Under the pieces are notes generated by a model. The model searched no databases. It was not told the origin of the DNA and saw only the letters and a list, made by a program, of their open reading frames with translations. A DNA stretch of 64,000 nt from Imperialibacter sp965651695 (GTDB lineage: Bacteria > Bacteroidota > Bacteroidia > Cytophagales > Cyclobacteriaceae), in the NCBI GenBank assembly GCA_965651695.1, contig CBFGTI010000005.1:15057-79056 (forward strand). Direction: 5' to 3'. How positions within the stretch are numbered: position 1 is the stretch's first letter; each line of letters starts with the position of its first letter. A program made the position numbers and the translations under genes. Below, piece after piece: positions 24,512 to 33,200 of this stretch.

Positions 24512-25293
24512 TGGAACTAGAAAACCTGACATGTAAACCAGACCCCAAAAAGAAGCTTGAGGGAGAAACTGTAACGGTAATCCGGGGCTTGAAAAAATCG
24601 TTTGGCGACAACCACGTGCTGAGAGGCATTAACCTGGAGCTTTATGAGGGCGAAAACCTGGTGATTTTAGGAAAATCGGGCACGGGTAAGTCGGTACTCA
24701 TTAAATGCATGGTTGGCCTGCTGATACCCGACGACGGCAAGATAAATGTGCTTGGCTACGATGTTCGCCACCTTAGCGAGGCACAGCTAAACGAGCTGCG
24801 GCTAAAAGTAGGCTTTTCGTTTCAGGGCAGTGCGTTGTATGACTCTATGACCGTGCGGGAAAACCTTGAGTTTCCGCTGATAAGAAACCTGGGAATTGAC
24901 AGCAGCAAAGAGCTGGAAAAAAGGGTGATGGCTGCGCTGGAAGATGTGGGGCTGGCAAAGGCTGTGGATGTGATGCCCTCGGAGCTATCGGGCGGCATGA
25001 AAAAACGAATCGGCATAGCCCGCACATTGATTCTGAACCCGGAAATTATGTTGTACGACGAGCCTACTGCGGGACTGGACCCCGTAACCGCTACTGAAAT
25101 AAATGACCTGATACTGGAAGTGCAGGAGAAGTACAAAACCTCCTCCATCGTAATAACGCACGATATTAGCAGTGCCAGGCAGGTAGCCAACCGGATTATT
25201 GCGTTGTTTGACGGCCAGGTGTTGTGCGAGGGAACCTTCAACGAACTGAAGGAGCAGGAGCACCCGGAACTTGCGCCCTTTTTCAATTACTAA
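24511..25293 (+). CDS. mlaF: MlaF-family lipid ABC transporter ATPase
   Basis: A 260-residue ABC ATPase: Walker A GKSGTGKS (about 55-62), Q-loop FSFQGSALYDSMTV (typical MlaF), signature LSGGMKKRIGIARTL, Walker B IMLYDEPTAGLDP, and H-loop VITHDISSARQVANRI. It energises MlaE. The coding regions overlap by one base, so translation is coupled. The MCE-domain gene follows after a 151-base gap. Confidence 0.96.
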   Translation: MELENLTCKPDPKKKLEGETVTVIRGLKKSFGDNHVLRGINLELYEGENLVILGKSGTGKSVLIKCMVGLLIPDDGKINVLGYDVRHLSEAQLNELRLKVGFSFQGSALYDSMTVRENLEFPLIRNLGIDSSKELEKRVMAALEDVGLAKAVDVMPSELSGGMKKRIGIARTLILNPEIMLYDEPTAGLDPVTATEINDLILEVQEKYKTSSIVITHDISSARQVANRIIALFDGQVLCEGTFNELKEQEHPELAPFFNY

Positions 25294-25444
25294 ACACTTG
25301 GAAATAATGAAATGGCCCAAAGGAATACAGTAGAAGCGAAGCCCTCATGCCTGCAGGTAAGAAAATATTCCCAGGTCGGATACACCGCTTCGGTATCGAG
25401 AGCAGGCTTGCCGATTGGGCTATTGAAAAACAAATACGAAACGG

Positions 25445-26494
25445 ATGAAATCTAAAGAAATATCAACCCAGGTAAAAGTAGGCCTTTTTGTGCTTACAGG
25501 CACTTTATTGTTTCTGGTTGCAGTGGCTTACATTGGTATGGACAGAAACCTCTTCAGCCGTACGTTCACCATCTACTCGGTCTTTCGCAATGTAGAGGGA
25601 TTGCAGTCGGGCAACAACGTGTGGCTGTCGGGCGTGAAAATTGGCACCGTGAAAGACGTGCGAATAGTGGGCAACAACCGGGTAGTAGTAGTAATGAAGC
25701 TCCACGACAGGCAAAACAGTTTTATTTCGAGTGACGCAGTTGCCAACATCGGGTCTGACGGCCTGGTAGGAAGCAAAATAGTAGTGATAAGGCCCGGGCA
25801 ATCCAGCACCTCCATCCAGGAAGAAGACACCATTAAATCTACTTCACCTATAGACACGCAGGAAATAATCGACATGGCCCAGGATATGGGTAAAGACTTT
25901 CAGTCGCTAACCCGGGACCTGAATGTACTGATCAACAAGTTTAACCGCGGCGATGGCGTAGTTGGCGATCTGCTTAACGACGGGCCGTTGGCGCAGGACT
26001 TGCGCATAGCCGTAGACAACGCACGCTCTACCGTAGCCACAGCCTCAAGAGCCACCCAGGAGATTAATATGCTTACGGCGGAAATCAGAAACATGGTGGA
26101 GGAGATGCGAAACGGGAATGGCATAGTAACGGCCATGCTGAAAGACACCACATGGACAAACAGCTTTGAGCAGACCATACAAAATGTTGAACAGATTAGC
26201 TCCAAGACGGCGACAATTTCCGGCGACCTCGAGCGCCTGAGTGCAAACATCAACGACACCAATACCCCCCTTGGCATGCTCATGGGCGATACGGCCGTGG
26301 CCAACAACCTGCAGCAAGCCATTGCCTCAGCGCAGCTTGGTGCCGAAAAATTCGATGAAAATATGGAGGCGCTGCAGAACAACTTCTTTCTGCGGGGATT
26401 TTTCAGAAGAAAAGAAAAACGGGAAGCCAAAGAGCGGGAAGCGATAGCACAAGAGGCAGAAACGGAGGAGTCGCCCACGGTAAAGCTTCCATAA
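25445..26494 (+). CDS. mlaD: MlaD/MCE-domain lipid-binding protein
   Basis: One N-terminal membrane helix (VGLFVLTGTLLFLVAVAYIG, about 11-30) is followed by the MCE domain (about 37-115): VFRNVEGLQSGNNVWLSGVK, IGTVKDVRI and SDGLVGSKIVVIRPG. A long helical region (about 140-310) probably forms the barrel or tunnel extension toward the outer membrane. A basic tail RRKEKREAKEREAIA ends the protein. At 349 residues it is longer than proteobacterial MlaD, as usual in Bacteroidota. It completes the MlaE-F-D transporter; no MlaB or MlaC is present in the window. Confidence 0.93.
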   Translation: MKSKEISTQVKVGLFVLTGTLLFLVAVAYIGMDRNLFSRTFTIYSVFRNVEGLQSGNNVWLSGVKIGTVKDVRIVGNNRVVVVMKLHDRQNSFISSDAVANIGSDGLVGSKIVVIRPGQSSTSIQEEDTIKSTSPIDTQEIIDMAQDMGKDFQSLTRDLNVLINKFNRGDGVVGDLLNDGPLAQDLRIAVDNARSTVATASRATQEINMLTAEIRNMVEEMRNGNGIVTAMLKDTTWTNSFEQTIQNVEQISSKTATISGDLERLSANINDTNTPLGMLMGDTAVANNLQQAIASAQLGAEKFDENMEALQNNFFLRGFFRRKEKREAKEREAIAQEAETEESPTVKLP

Positions 26495-26518
26495 GTATAT
26501 ACTATTGCTAAAGAAAGA

Positions 26519-26551
26519 TGGGGACAGCCTGCTATGACCAGGCTATCCCCA
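26519..26551. terminator. Bidirectional terminator between convergent genes
   Basis: Arms TGGGGACAGCCTG and CAGGCTATCCCCA around a seven-base loop. The minus strand is followed by a T-rich tract (ATCTTTCTTT). It lies between mlaD and the SDR gene. Confidence 0.75.
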
Positions 26552-26558
26552 CACTTCT

Positions 26559-27311
26559 CTAAAAAGCGATCACCTTGCCGCCGTCTACCGAAATCTCGGA
26601 GCCTGTAATAAAGCTGCTTTCGTCTGATGCAAGAAAAAGAGCCAGTTGGGCTACATCTTTCGACTCGCCAAAGCGCTTCAGCGGAATGCCCGCCTGCACG
26701 CCAGCGGCAAACTCAGCCAACGCCTCCTCCGACATACCCATTTTCGCATATATAGGCGTGTTGATGGGCCCCGGACTGATACAGTTGACACGTATGCTTC
26801 GAGCGGCCAGCTCAACGGAGAGCGTTTTGCCAAGAGAAAGCACCGCCCCTTTTGAGGCGGAATATGCCGCGCTGGTACCAAGCCCCACATGAGCCAGAAT
26901 GGTAGCGTTAAGAATAACGGAGGCATGGTCGGGAAGCAGCGGCAGAAGTTTCTGCACGGTAAAGAAGGCGCCTTTGAAGTTAATGTCGAGGTTGGCATCG
27001 AACACTTCTTCGGTGGTGTCGCCAAACGGAGCAAACAAACCCACGCCGGCATTTACAAACAGCACATCCACTTTCGGTGTAAGCTCGGCCACCTTTTGCT
27101 GTAGCTGGTTTACATGCTTCATGTCGCCGGCGTCCGACACTATGCCACTAGCACCCTTGCCCAGCGCACGTACGGCCTCGTCTACAGCCTCACTGCGGCG
27201 CCCGGTAATAATTACCTCAGCCCCTTCTTCCAAAAAAAGCTGCGCGGTGGCAAAGCCAATTCCACTGTTGCCGCCAGTGATCATGGCGGTTTTTCCTGAG
27301 AGTTTTCCCAT
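26559..27311 (-). CDS. Short-chain dehydrogenase/reductase
   Basis: The start at 27311 gives MGKLSGKTAMITGGNSGIGF. A typical classical SDR of 250 residues: TGGNSGIG cofactor loop (about 12-19), the NAGVG motif (about 85), catalytic Ser in LNATI region, and YSASK (about 150-154) with Tyr and Lys. The GPINTPI segment follows and the C-terminus ISVDGGKVIAF is standard for the fabG-like group. Substrate unknown. It shares orientation with the AraC regulator 122 bases upstream, which may control it. Confidence 0.92.
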   Translation of the reverse strand: MGKLSGKTAMITGGNSGIGFATAQLFLEEGAEVIITGRRSEAVDEAVRALGKGASGIVSDAGDMKHVNQLQQKVAELTPKVDVLFVNAGVGLFAPFGDTTEEVFDANLDINFKGAFFTVQKLLPLLPDHASVILNATILAHVGLGTSAAYSASKGAVLSLGKTLSVELAARSIRVNCISPGPINTPIYAKMGMSEEALAEFAAGVQAGIPLKRFGESKDVAQLALFLASDESSFITGSEISVDGGKVIAF

Positions 27312-27433
27312 GTTGTAATTTGATTTGTGATTAAACATCACAAAGGTGCGTGGGCCGATTGAGGCTAACTCCGGCTAAAAACCGGAACTATCGAAATTCA
27401 GTCAGTATGGTGAGGTTGCTTGTGCTGCCTCGT

Positions 27434-28315
27434 TTAAGCCAGCACTTCATTCCGCTTTTGTATAAGAAACTGTTTTGGCGAAATACTGAATTTCTCGTGA
27501 AACGCTTTAATAAAATGCGACACATTTTCGTAGCCCACCCTTGCCGCTATGGCGGTTACGCTGTCGTTGCTGGCTTCCAGCAGCTGCTTGGCCTTTTCCA
27601 GCCTCTTATCGATAAGCCACTGTTTGGGCGATGTTTCAAAAAGTCGTTTGAAATCCCGCTGAAAAGTTGACAGGCTCCTGCCGGAAAGAAATGCATAGTC
27701 CTCTACTCCAAGAGGTTTGTCGAAATTAGCCTCCATTACCTCGGTTATGCTCCGTTTTTCTTTGTTTTTCAGCTTCAATATTGTGTTGGCAAAAATGGGT
27801 CCCTGCGGCGAAATATTGATAAGATGAAGAAACTCAAGCAGCTTGGGTTCGGTTACGGCATGATGCGACACACCTGTTTTCCGGTATAGACGCAGGAGGT
27901 TTTCGGTAAATAGTCTGATGTCCGGGGTGTACTGCAACACCAGCGGCATGGCACAAACGTCCTCAAAGGTTTTTGTTTTCAAAGTGCCAATAAATTCATC
28001 AACAACCCCTTCTCCAAAAAAGAAAATAATAGCCTCGAATGGCTCCGACTCGTTTCGAAGCACGTCGGAAATCATGTACAACCCTTTGGGTAGAAAAATC
28101 ATTTGGTTCTCGGCCACTACCGACATCCGGCCATACATATTTTCTATCTTAAGCGAGCCCTTCAGCACGAGTGTCATGGCATGGGTAGAAAGAAACCCCT
28201 CCTTTTGAAGCGTATTGCTGTTTACCCTCTTGTAGAGGATACTCGACAAACCCTTCACCAATATTTTTTCTACGTCCGGATTCTGATAAAATGACTGTGG
28301 CTGTACTTTCAACAT
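27434..28315 (-). CDS. AraC-family transcriptional regulator
   Basis: A 293-residue protein with an N-terminal cupin-like ligand domain (about 40-130, AMTLVLKGSLKIENM and NQMIFLPKGLYMISD) and a C-terminal double HTH (about 195-290): FLSGRSLSTFQRDFKRLFE and the second helix pair IAARVGYENVSHFIKAFHEK. The closing FSISPKQFLIQKR is the AraC signature end. It probably controls the SDR gene downstream on the same strand. Confidence 0.93.
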   Translation of the reverse strand: MLKVQPQSFYQNPDVEKILVKGLSSILYKRVNSNTLQKEGFLSTHAMTLVLKGSLKIENMYGRMSVVAENQMIFLPKGLYMISDVLRNESEPFEAIIFFFGEGVVDEFIGTLKTKTFEDVCAMPLVLQYTPDIRLFTENLLRLYRKTGVSHHAVTEPKLLEFLHLINISPQGPIFANTILKLKNKEKRSITEVMEANFDKPLGVEDYAFLSGRSLSTFQRDFKRLFETSPKQWLIDKRLEKAKQLLEASNDSVTAIAARVGYENVSHFIKAFHEKFSISPKQFLIQKRNEVLA

Positions 28316-28465
28316 GTGGCTAAGCTAGTGGAATGCGTCATTGAATTTTGTCGCAAATAAGCAAAAATGTCGATTTTCGGTCAAAGCTGATGCTAAGCGT
28401 TGGGCGAATCGCTCTGTCCGGGTTTCTGCCCGCCAATTTCAGTTACTAAAGCCCGAAGACTTTGC

Positions 28466-28473
28466 TATTTTTG
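28466..28473 (+). promoter_or_regulatory. Bacteroidota -7 element (TAnnTTTG) before the VOC gene
   Basis: TATTTTTG matches the TAnnTTTG consensus for the Bacteroidota housekeeping sigma factor, 30 bases before the VOC start. No clear -33 TTTG partner is visible. Confidence 0.35.
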
Positions 28474-28502
28474 AATACGATTAAAACCATCATCATAAAG
28501 CT

Positions 28503-28892
28503 ATGACAGACTACAAACCCGCAGGATACAACTCCCTCTCGCCCTACCTGATCGTAAATGGCGCCCAAAAAATGATTGATTTGCTGAAGCAGGTATTTGG
28601 TGCCCGTGATCTTCGGCGGTACGACAACCCTGACGGCACGATTATGCATGCCGAAGTGCAAATTGACGACTCTGTAATTATGATTGCGGACGCTTCGGAG
28701 GCTTATCCCTCCAATAAGCTACTGCTTCATGTATATGTGCCCGATGTAGATGCTGTTTTTAAGAAAGCCATTGCAGCCGGATGCAGCCCTACCGAAACCC
28801 CAAACGAGCGGGAGGGCGATCCGGACAGAAGAGGCTCCTTTACCGATTTTTCAGGTAATCTGTGGGCGGTTGGTACGCAACTAAAAAGCTAA
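28503..28892 (+). CDS. VOC / PhnB-like glyoxalase-superfamily protein
   Basis: A 129-residue VOC protein: SLSPYLIVNGAQKMIDLLKQ opening, then YDNPDGTIMHAEVQIDDSVI with the conserved His-Ala-Glu, and a C-terminal GDPDRRGSFTDFSGNLWAVG. The pattern is PhnB/YdcG-like. Metal-binding residues cannot be fully assigned, so no reaction is proposed. The acetolactate decarboxylase-like gene starts 17 bases after its stop, suggesting cotranscription. Confidence 0.85.
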   Translation: MTDYKPAGYNSLSPYLIVNGAQKMIDLLKQVFGARDLRRYDNPDGTIMHAEVQIDDSVIMIADASEAYPSNKLLLHVYVPDVDAVFKKAIAAGCSPTETPNEREGDPDRRGSFTDFSGNLWAVGTQLKS

Positions 28893-28909
28893 GGGACAAG
28901 CAGATTGGC

Positions 28910-29653
28910 ATGAACACCCTTAAGAGATTCGCCGGTTGTGCTATTGTGGCGATGGCTATTGCCGCCACAGGCTGTGAGCCGGCCGCCGAAAAGAACACCG
29001 CGGCAAGCAACGATGCAACTCCACAAATAGCGGGCGAAATGCGCAGCGTAATGCGGGAAGGCAAGCTTGGCCCGGTAGTCGCCATCGATACAATTTCTAA
29101 CGCTGCACATCTTTACGGCCTGGGCCCTGTGGAATACCTCGCCGGAGAAATAATGGTTGTAGACGGCAGGGGCTATGTATCGGCAGTGAAAGACGATACC
29201 ATAGCCGTAAGGGAGACATTAAATATAAAGGCTCCGTTTTTTGGGTATGCGCGGATAGAACGCTGGAAAGAGATGGATATACCGGATACAATAGCATCGC
29301 TCGGGCAGCTCGAAACTTTCCTTACTGAAAATACCATTGCTGAGCGCCGCCCCTTTTTCTTCAAGGTGTCGGCTGTAGTAGACAGTGCAACTATTCATGT
29401 AATGTCGCTACCAAGCGGGGCCCGGATTGCATCTCCGCAGGAAGCACATGCTTTGGGAAGAAAAGAGTTTCAGGTGCTGAACAAAAAAGCGGAGCTGCTC
29501 GGCTTTTTCTCTACCACGCATCAGGCCACCTTTACACACCACAACACTTTCGTGCACATTCACCTGCTTACGGAAGACAGGAAAGCGATGGGGCATTTGG
29601 ATGCTTTGGCGATGCAAAAAGGAACCACCAGGCTTTATTTGCCGCAGCAGTAG
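28910..29653 (+). CDS. Acetolactate decarboxylase-like lipoprotein
   Basis: The start at 28910 (MNTLKRFAGCAIVAMAIAAT) gives a lipoprotein signal ending GCEP; the longer frame from 28862 was rejected. The 247-residue protein fits the acetolactate decarboxylase fold: LYGLGPVEYLAGEIMVVDGR (about 58-77, with Glu and Asp-Gly), FFGYARIERW, and RRPFFFKVSAVVDSA. The zinc-ligand region VHIHLLTEDRKAMGHLDAL (about 210) holds two histidines in HIH and a third in GHLD. The family converts acetolactate to acetoin in the cytosol of fermenters. Here the signal peptide predicts an exported, membrane-anchored form, so the substrate may differ. Confidence 0.78.
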   Translation: MNTLKRFAGCAIVAMAIAATGCEPAAEKNTAASNDATPQIAGEMRSVMREGKLGPVVAIDTISNAAHLYGLGPVEYLAGEIMVVDGRGYVSAVKDDTIAVRETLNIKAPFFGYARIERWKEMDIPDTIASLGQLETFLTENTIAERRPFFFKVSAVVDSATIHVMSLPSGARIASPQEAHALGRKEFQVLNKKAELLGFFSTTHQATFTHHNTFVHIHLLTEDRKAMGHLDALAMQKGTTRLYLPQQ

Positions 29654-29769
29654 CCCGCTTTGGCGCAAATGCCCTCTTGTTTGTCGCTTTTACACAGCCC
29701 CGGCTTTAACCGGCAGCTGTAGCTTTGTAATATCAATCATTGAAAAAGAACTTTAAAAACAACAGAAAA

Positions 29770-30189
29770 ATGGAAAAGACTAAAATCACCGTAGAAAGCA
29801 CTGTAAAGGCTCCTGTAGAAAAGGTATGGGACTGCTGGACTGATCCTAAGCACATAGTAAACTGGAACTTCGCCTCCGACGACTGGCATTCACCACGCGC
29901 TGAAAATGACCTCCGCACCGGCGGAAAATTTGTTTCGAGAATGGAAGCCAAAGACGGCAGTATGGGGTTCGATTTTGAGGGCGTATACGACAACGTAGTG
30001 AAGCACAAAACCATTGAGTACTCTATGAGCGACGGCCGTCAGGTGAAAGTAACTTTTGCAGGCAATGGCAGCGAAACACGGGTGGTGGAAACATTCGATG
30101 CCGAAAACACTCATTCGCTTGAGATGCAGAAAGGGGGGTGGCAGGCTATTCTCGACAACTTCAAAAAATACACCGAAGCCAAAGCTTGA
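29770..30189 (+). CDS. AHSA1/SRPBCC-family protein
   Basis: The start at 29770 (MEKTKITVESTVKAPVEKVW) gives a 139-residue START/Bet v1-like protein. Typical AHSA1 marks are VWDCWTDPKHIVNWNFASDD, the DLRTGGKFVSRMEAKDGS strand pair, and the C-terminal helix GGWQAILDNFKKYTEA. The family binds hydrophobic ligands or acts as Hsp90 co-chaperone homologues; the ligand is unknown. It converges with porU2 with only 24 bases between stops. The longer frame from 29740 adds a basic run and was rejected. Confidence 0.9.
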   Translation: MEKTKITVESTVKAPVEKVWDCWTDPKHIVNWNFASDDWHSPRAENDLRTGGKFVSRMEAKDGSMGFDFEGVYDNVVKHKTIEYSMSDGRQVKVTFAGNGSETRVVETFDAENTHSLEMQKGGWQAILDNFKKYTEAKA

Positions 30190-30213
30190 GCCGACTACAG
30201 CAGGCGTACTGGA

Positions 30214-33200
30214 CTACCGCAGCAGATACATCTTTCCGAAACCATTTTTGAAGGCTTTGTCTGCCGAGGTAGTCCTGTGCTCGGGCTGCTGGCCGTTCAT
30301 CTTCATCTGCACGCGGTAGAGGTATACGCCGTTGGCAAGCTGGTCGCCGTACTCGTCGGTACCGTCCCAGGCAAACTCCGAGATATTATTACCTATCTTC
30401 AGCGGCCCTATTTCATCCTGTGTAATTTCTCTTACTATTCGCCCCGAAACAGTCATTATCTGAATCTTCAACTGATCGGGCAGGCTCGCCCCCGTGAGCG
30501 TAAATACAAACCTGGTGCTGGTGCTAAAAGGATTAGGATACGGGTAAAAATGAGTAACCGAGGTTTCGTTAATCACTTCAAAAGTAATTTCGTAGGGCGC
30601 GGTGCCTGCCTGATTACCACTGGCATCCGAAGCAATTACCCGCAGCGAGTACAAGCCGTCGGCTAAAGGCCCCGGCCGGTACTCTATGTTCATTTCCTCT
30701 TCCCCCTCATTGAACGACCACGTCATTTTACCACCCGAAAATGCCACCCTTTCGAAGCCGCATTCTTCGCACGGCGACTTCAGAAAGACCTCCATGCCTA
30801 TAGTATCTTGTTTAACTATGTAGGGATAGTCATCTGTAAGCCTGATGGCAATAACGGGATCTGGCGACACAATATCGCCATTCAGGATGTGACTCCCGTC
30901 AACAGTGACGTCTAGCACCGGGTTTACAACATCGGGTTTAACCTCCAGAAAATCAGAAAAATGAAACCTGTTATTATTGGTGAAAAGCTCCCCTTCCGTG
31001 GGTTCTGCCATTACGCGGAGGTCGTTTAACCCGGCTTTTCCGAGGGTGTTAATGTCAACTTCAAACGTCACAGAGTCGCCCGAAGCCAGTGGCGCCACTT
31101 TGGTAGAAAATTCGTGTTTTGTATTAGTTTCCTTCACCAGTATTTCATGACGCAGGGTAAGTGAGTCGGTAAACGGCGTAGGTGACACATTGAAATAAGT
31201 GAATGGAATGGTTACGCCCTCCCCTTCGTTTTTCACGATTGCCTCCTGGCTCCGTGCCGCAGGTGCGTGTGTTAGCAGCACGCCCTCAGGTACCTGCTCA
31301 AAAGAAATACCCCATTGGCGAAGCTGAACCGGCTGCAGCGTTTGTTCGTCAGATGTGCTAAACGAAAGCTCCATGTAGGGGTAAGTGGCAGCATCGTATC
31401 CGCTCAGGTCGATAGCGGGCGAAGTTTCCGACATGAGTAGCGCATCACGCTCGCCGTCTTTTTTTACCCCGTAGATATTGATGTGGTAGTTGCTCTCCGT
31501 TTGTGAGGCGCCAAGCTTTACCTTGTGGTGTGCGGTTCCCCAGCTTTTTGCAGGGCCGACCCGCCCCGAAGTAACTCCACCGCTGAAATACCGGCCCTCT
31601 ATAATATCTGCCAGCGCCAGCTGCTGTTGTTGCAGGACAGTGGACGAACCATTGGAAAGCACCTCCACGGCCGTTCCCTCAGCGCCACCCTTCTTGCCGA
31701 AAAAAATCACCGGCTGCCCGTCCTGAAGATTGTTGAGGGTAGCAGTTTTTATCCCAATTAGTTTGAGTTTGTCTTTCACCTCGGCATCCCAGCGGCTGAC
31801 CTGCACACTGCCGATATTGAAAAAAACTACAAAGTCGCCGTTGGGAATGGCATCAATAAACTGGCTCAAACGCCGTAGTCCACCGTTTGCCGCAGTGGGA
31901 TTAAACATTTCATTGTCGGTAAAATTGTGGATACGCTTGGGGTTTAAACCACAGGTAAGCGGGTTATTGAACACGTTCCAGCCTGATATCGGGGTGTACG
32001 GCACCGTCGACTGCCGGTCGAAAACCACAGCATTGAAGGTATTCAGGCGACATACGTTAAAACTGTTACTTTCTACCAGCAATTCGGCCCCGCCCACTAT
32101 CACATCAATGTCGGTTTTGGTCAGCTCGCTATTAGCGCCGCCGTGGGTTCTCACTTCCAGCGAGGTGTTGTTTTCGGGGAAAGTCCACGAAAAGGTGGGG
32201 GTATGGAGAATCAGGTCTTTAATTTCAGCACCGGCAAATTGGTTGGCCGAAACGGCAGTAAAACCGCTTCCGCCGCTTCTTATCATCGTAAAGCTGCTCT
32301 GCACCCACGAAGTATCTTCGCCGGCCAGCGGGTTGAGAAACTTGCTTCGCCAATAGATTACAGTGGAGTCGGGTATTGCGCCACCTTCGTCCAGGTTCAG
32401 CGACTTCACGGAAATTACTTTTACTTCCTCGGCAAATTGCTTTTTGAACGGGCTGTTAAAAGACGGGAGCGTGTCGATTTCGATGGCGCAGGTTCGGGGA
32501 GGCGACAAAATATCGGCTGTTTGCATCACCAACGTAGGCTCGGGCCCAGCCACGCCCCCATTGAGCGGAAAAAGATGAAGGGTGGATCCCTTTGCAAGAA
32601 ATACGTTAAGCGATGTAGTATTATTCGCTTCATTCAACTCATCAATAGCCCCTTCCCCATCTAAAAAAACTTCGAAGGTATTATTACCCAGGCCAGTCAG
32701 CTCCTGGTTGGAAATGCCAAAATACACGGTGTCTTGTCGCAAAATTAGCTCTTTGCTAGCCGAGGCTTCCGCTACGCTGCCATCGTCGAGGCGCCTGCGC
32801 ATGGTTATTTTCAACGGCTTGCCAGTAGCAATACCATAATTTCTCACAATCACCTGCAGCGCAAACGTATCTTTGGCCACCCGCAGCGGCTGCCCCGCCA
32901 CATCTACAACCTCCAGGCTTTCAGCATCAATGGCGTAATCGGGCTTGCCTGCCCCAAATATCTTCACTGCGGGGTCGCCCTGCAGCACCATCTGCTGAAC
33001 CTGCGAAATTTCCCGCTCTACCACACGAGGCCGCGTCAAAAATCTTCTCGAAGCTTCGTCTTTTACTTCTCCCAAAGTTTTGGCAACAAAAACTGAGTCG
33101 CCAAACGCCACCTGGTAAAAATCGGTAGAATAATCGCGGAGGTCGGGAGAAAAACCTTTGTAGCTATGAGCAATAAACCCGAGCGCTCCCAGGTCGGGGG

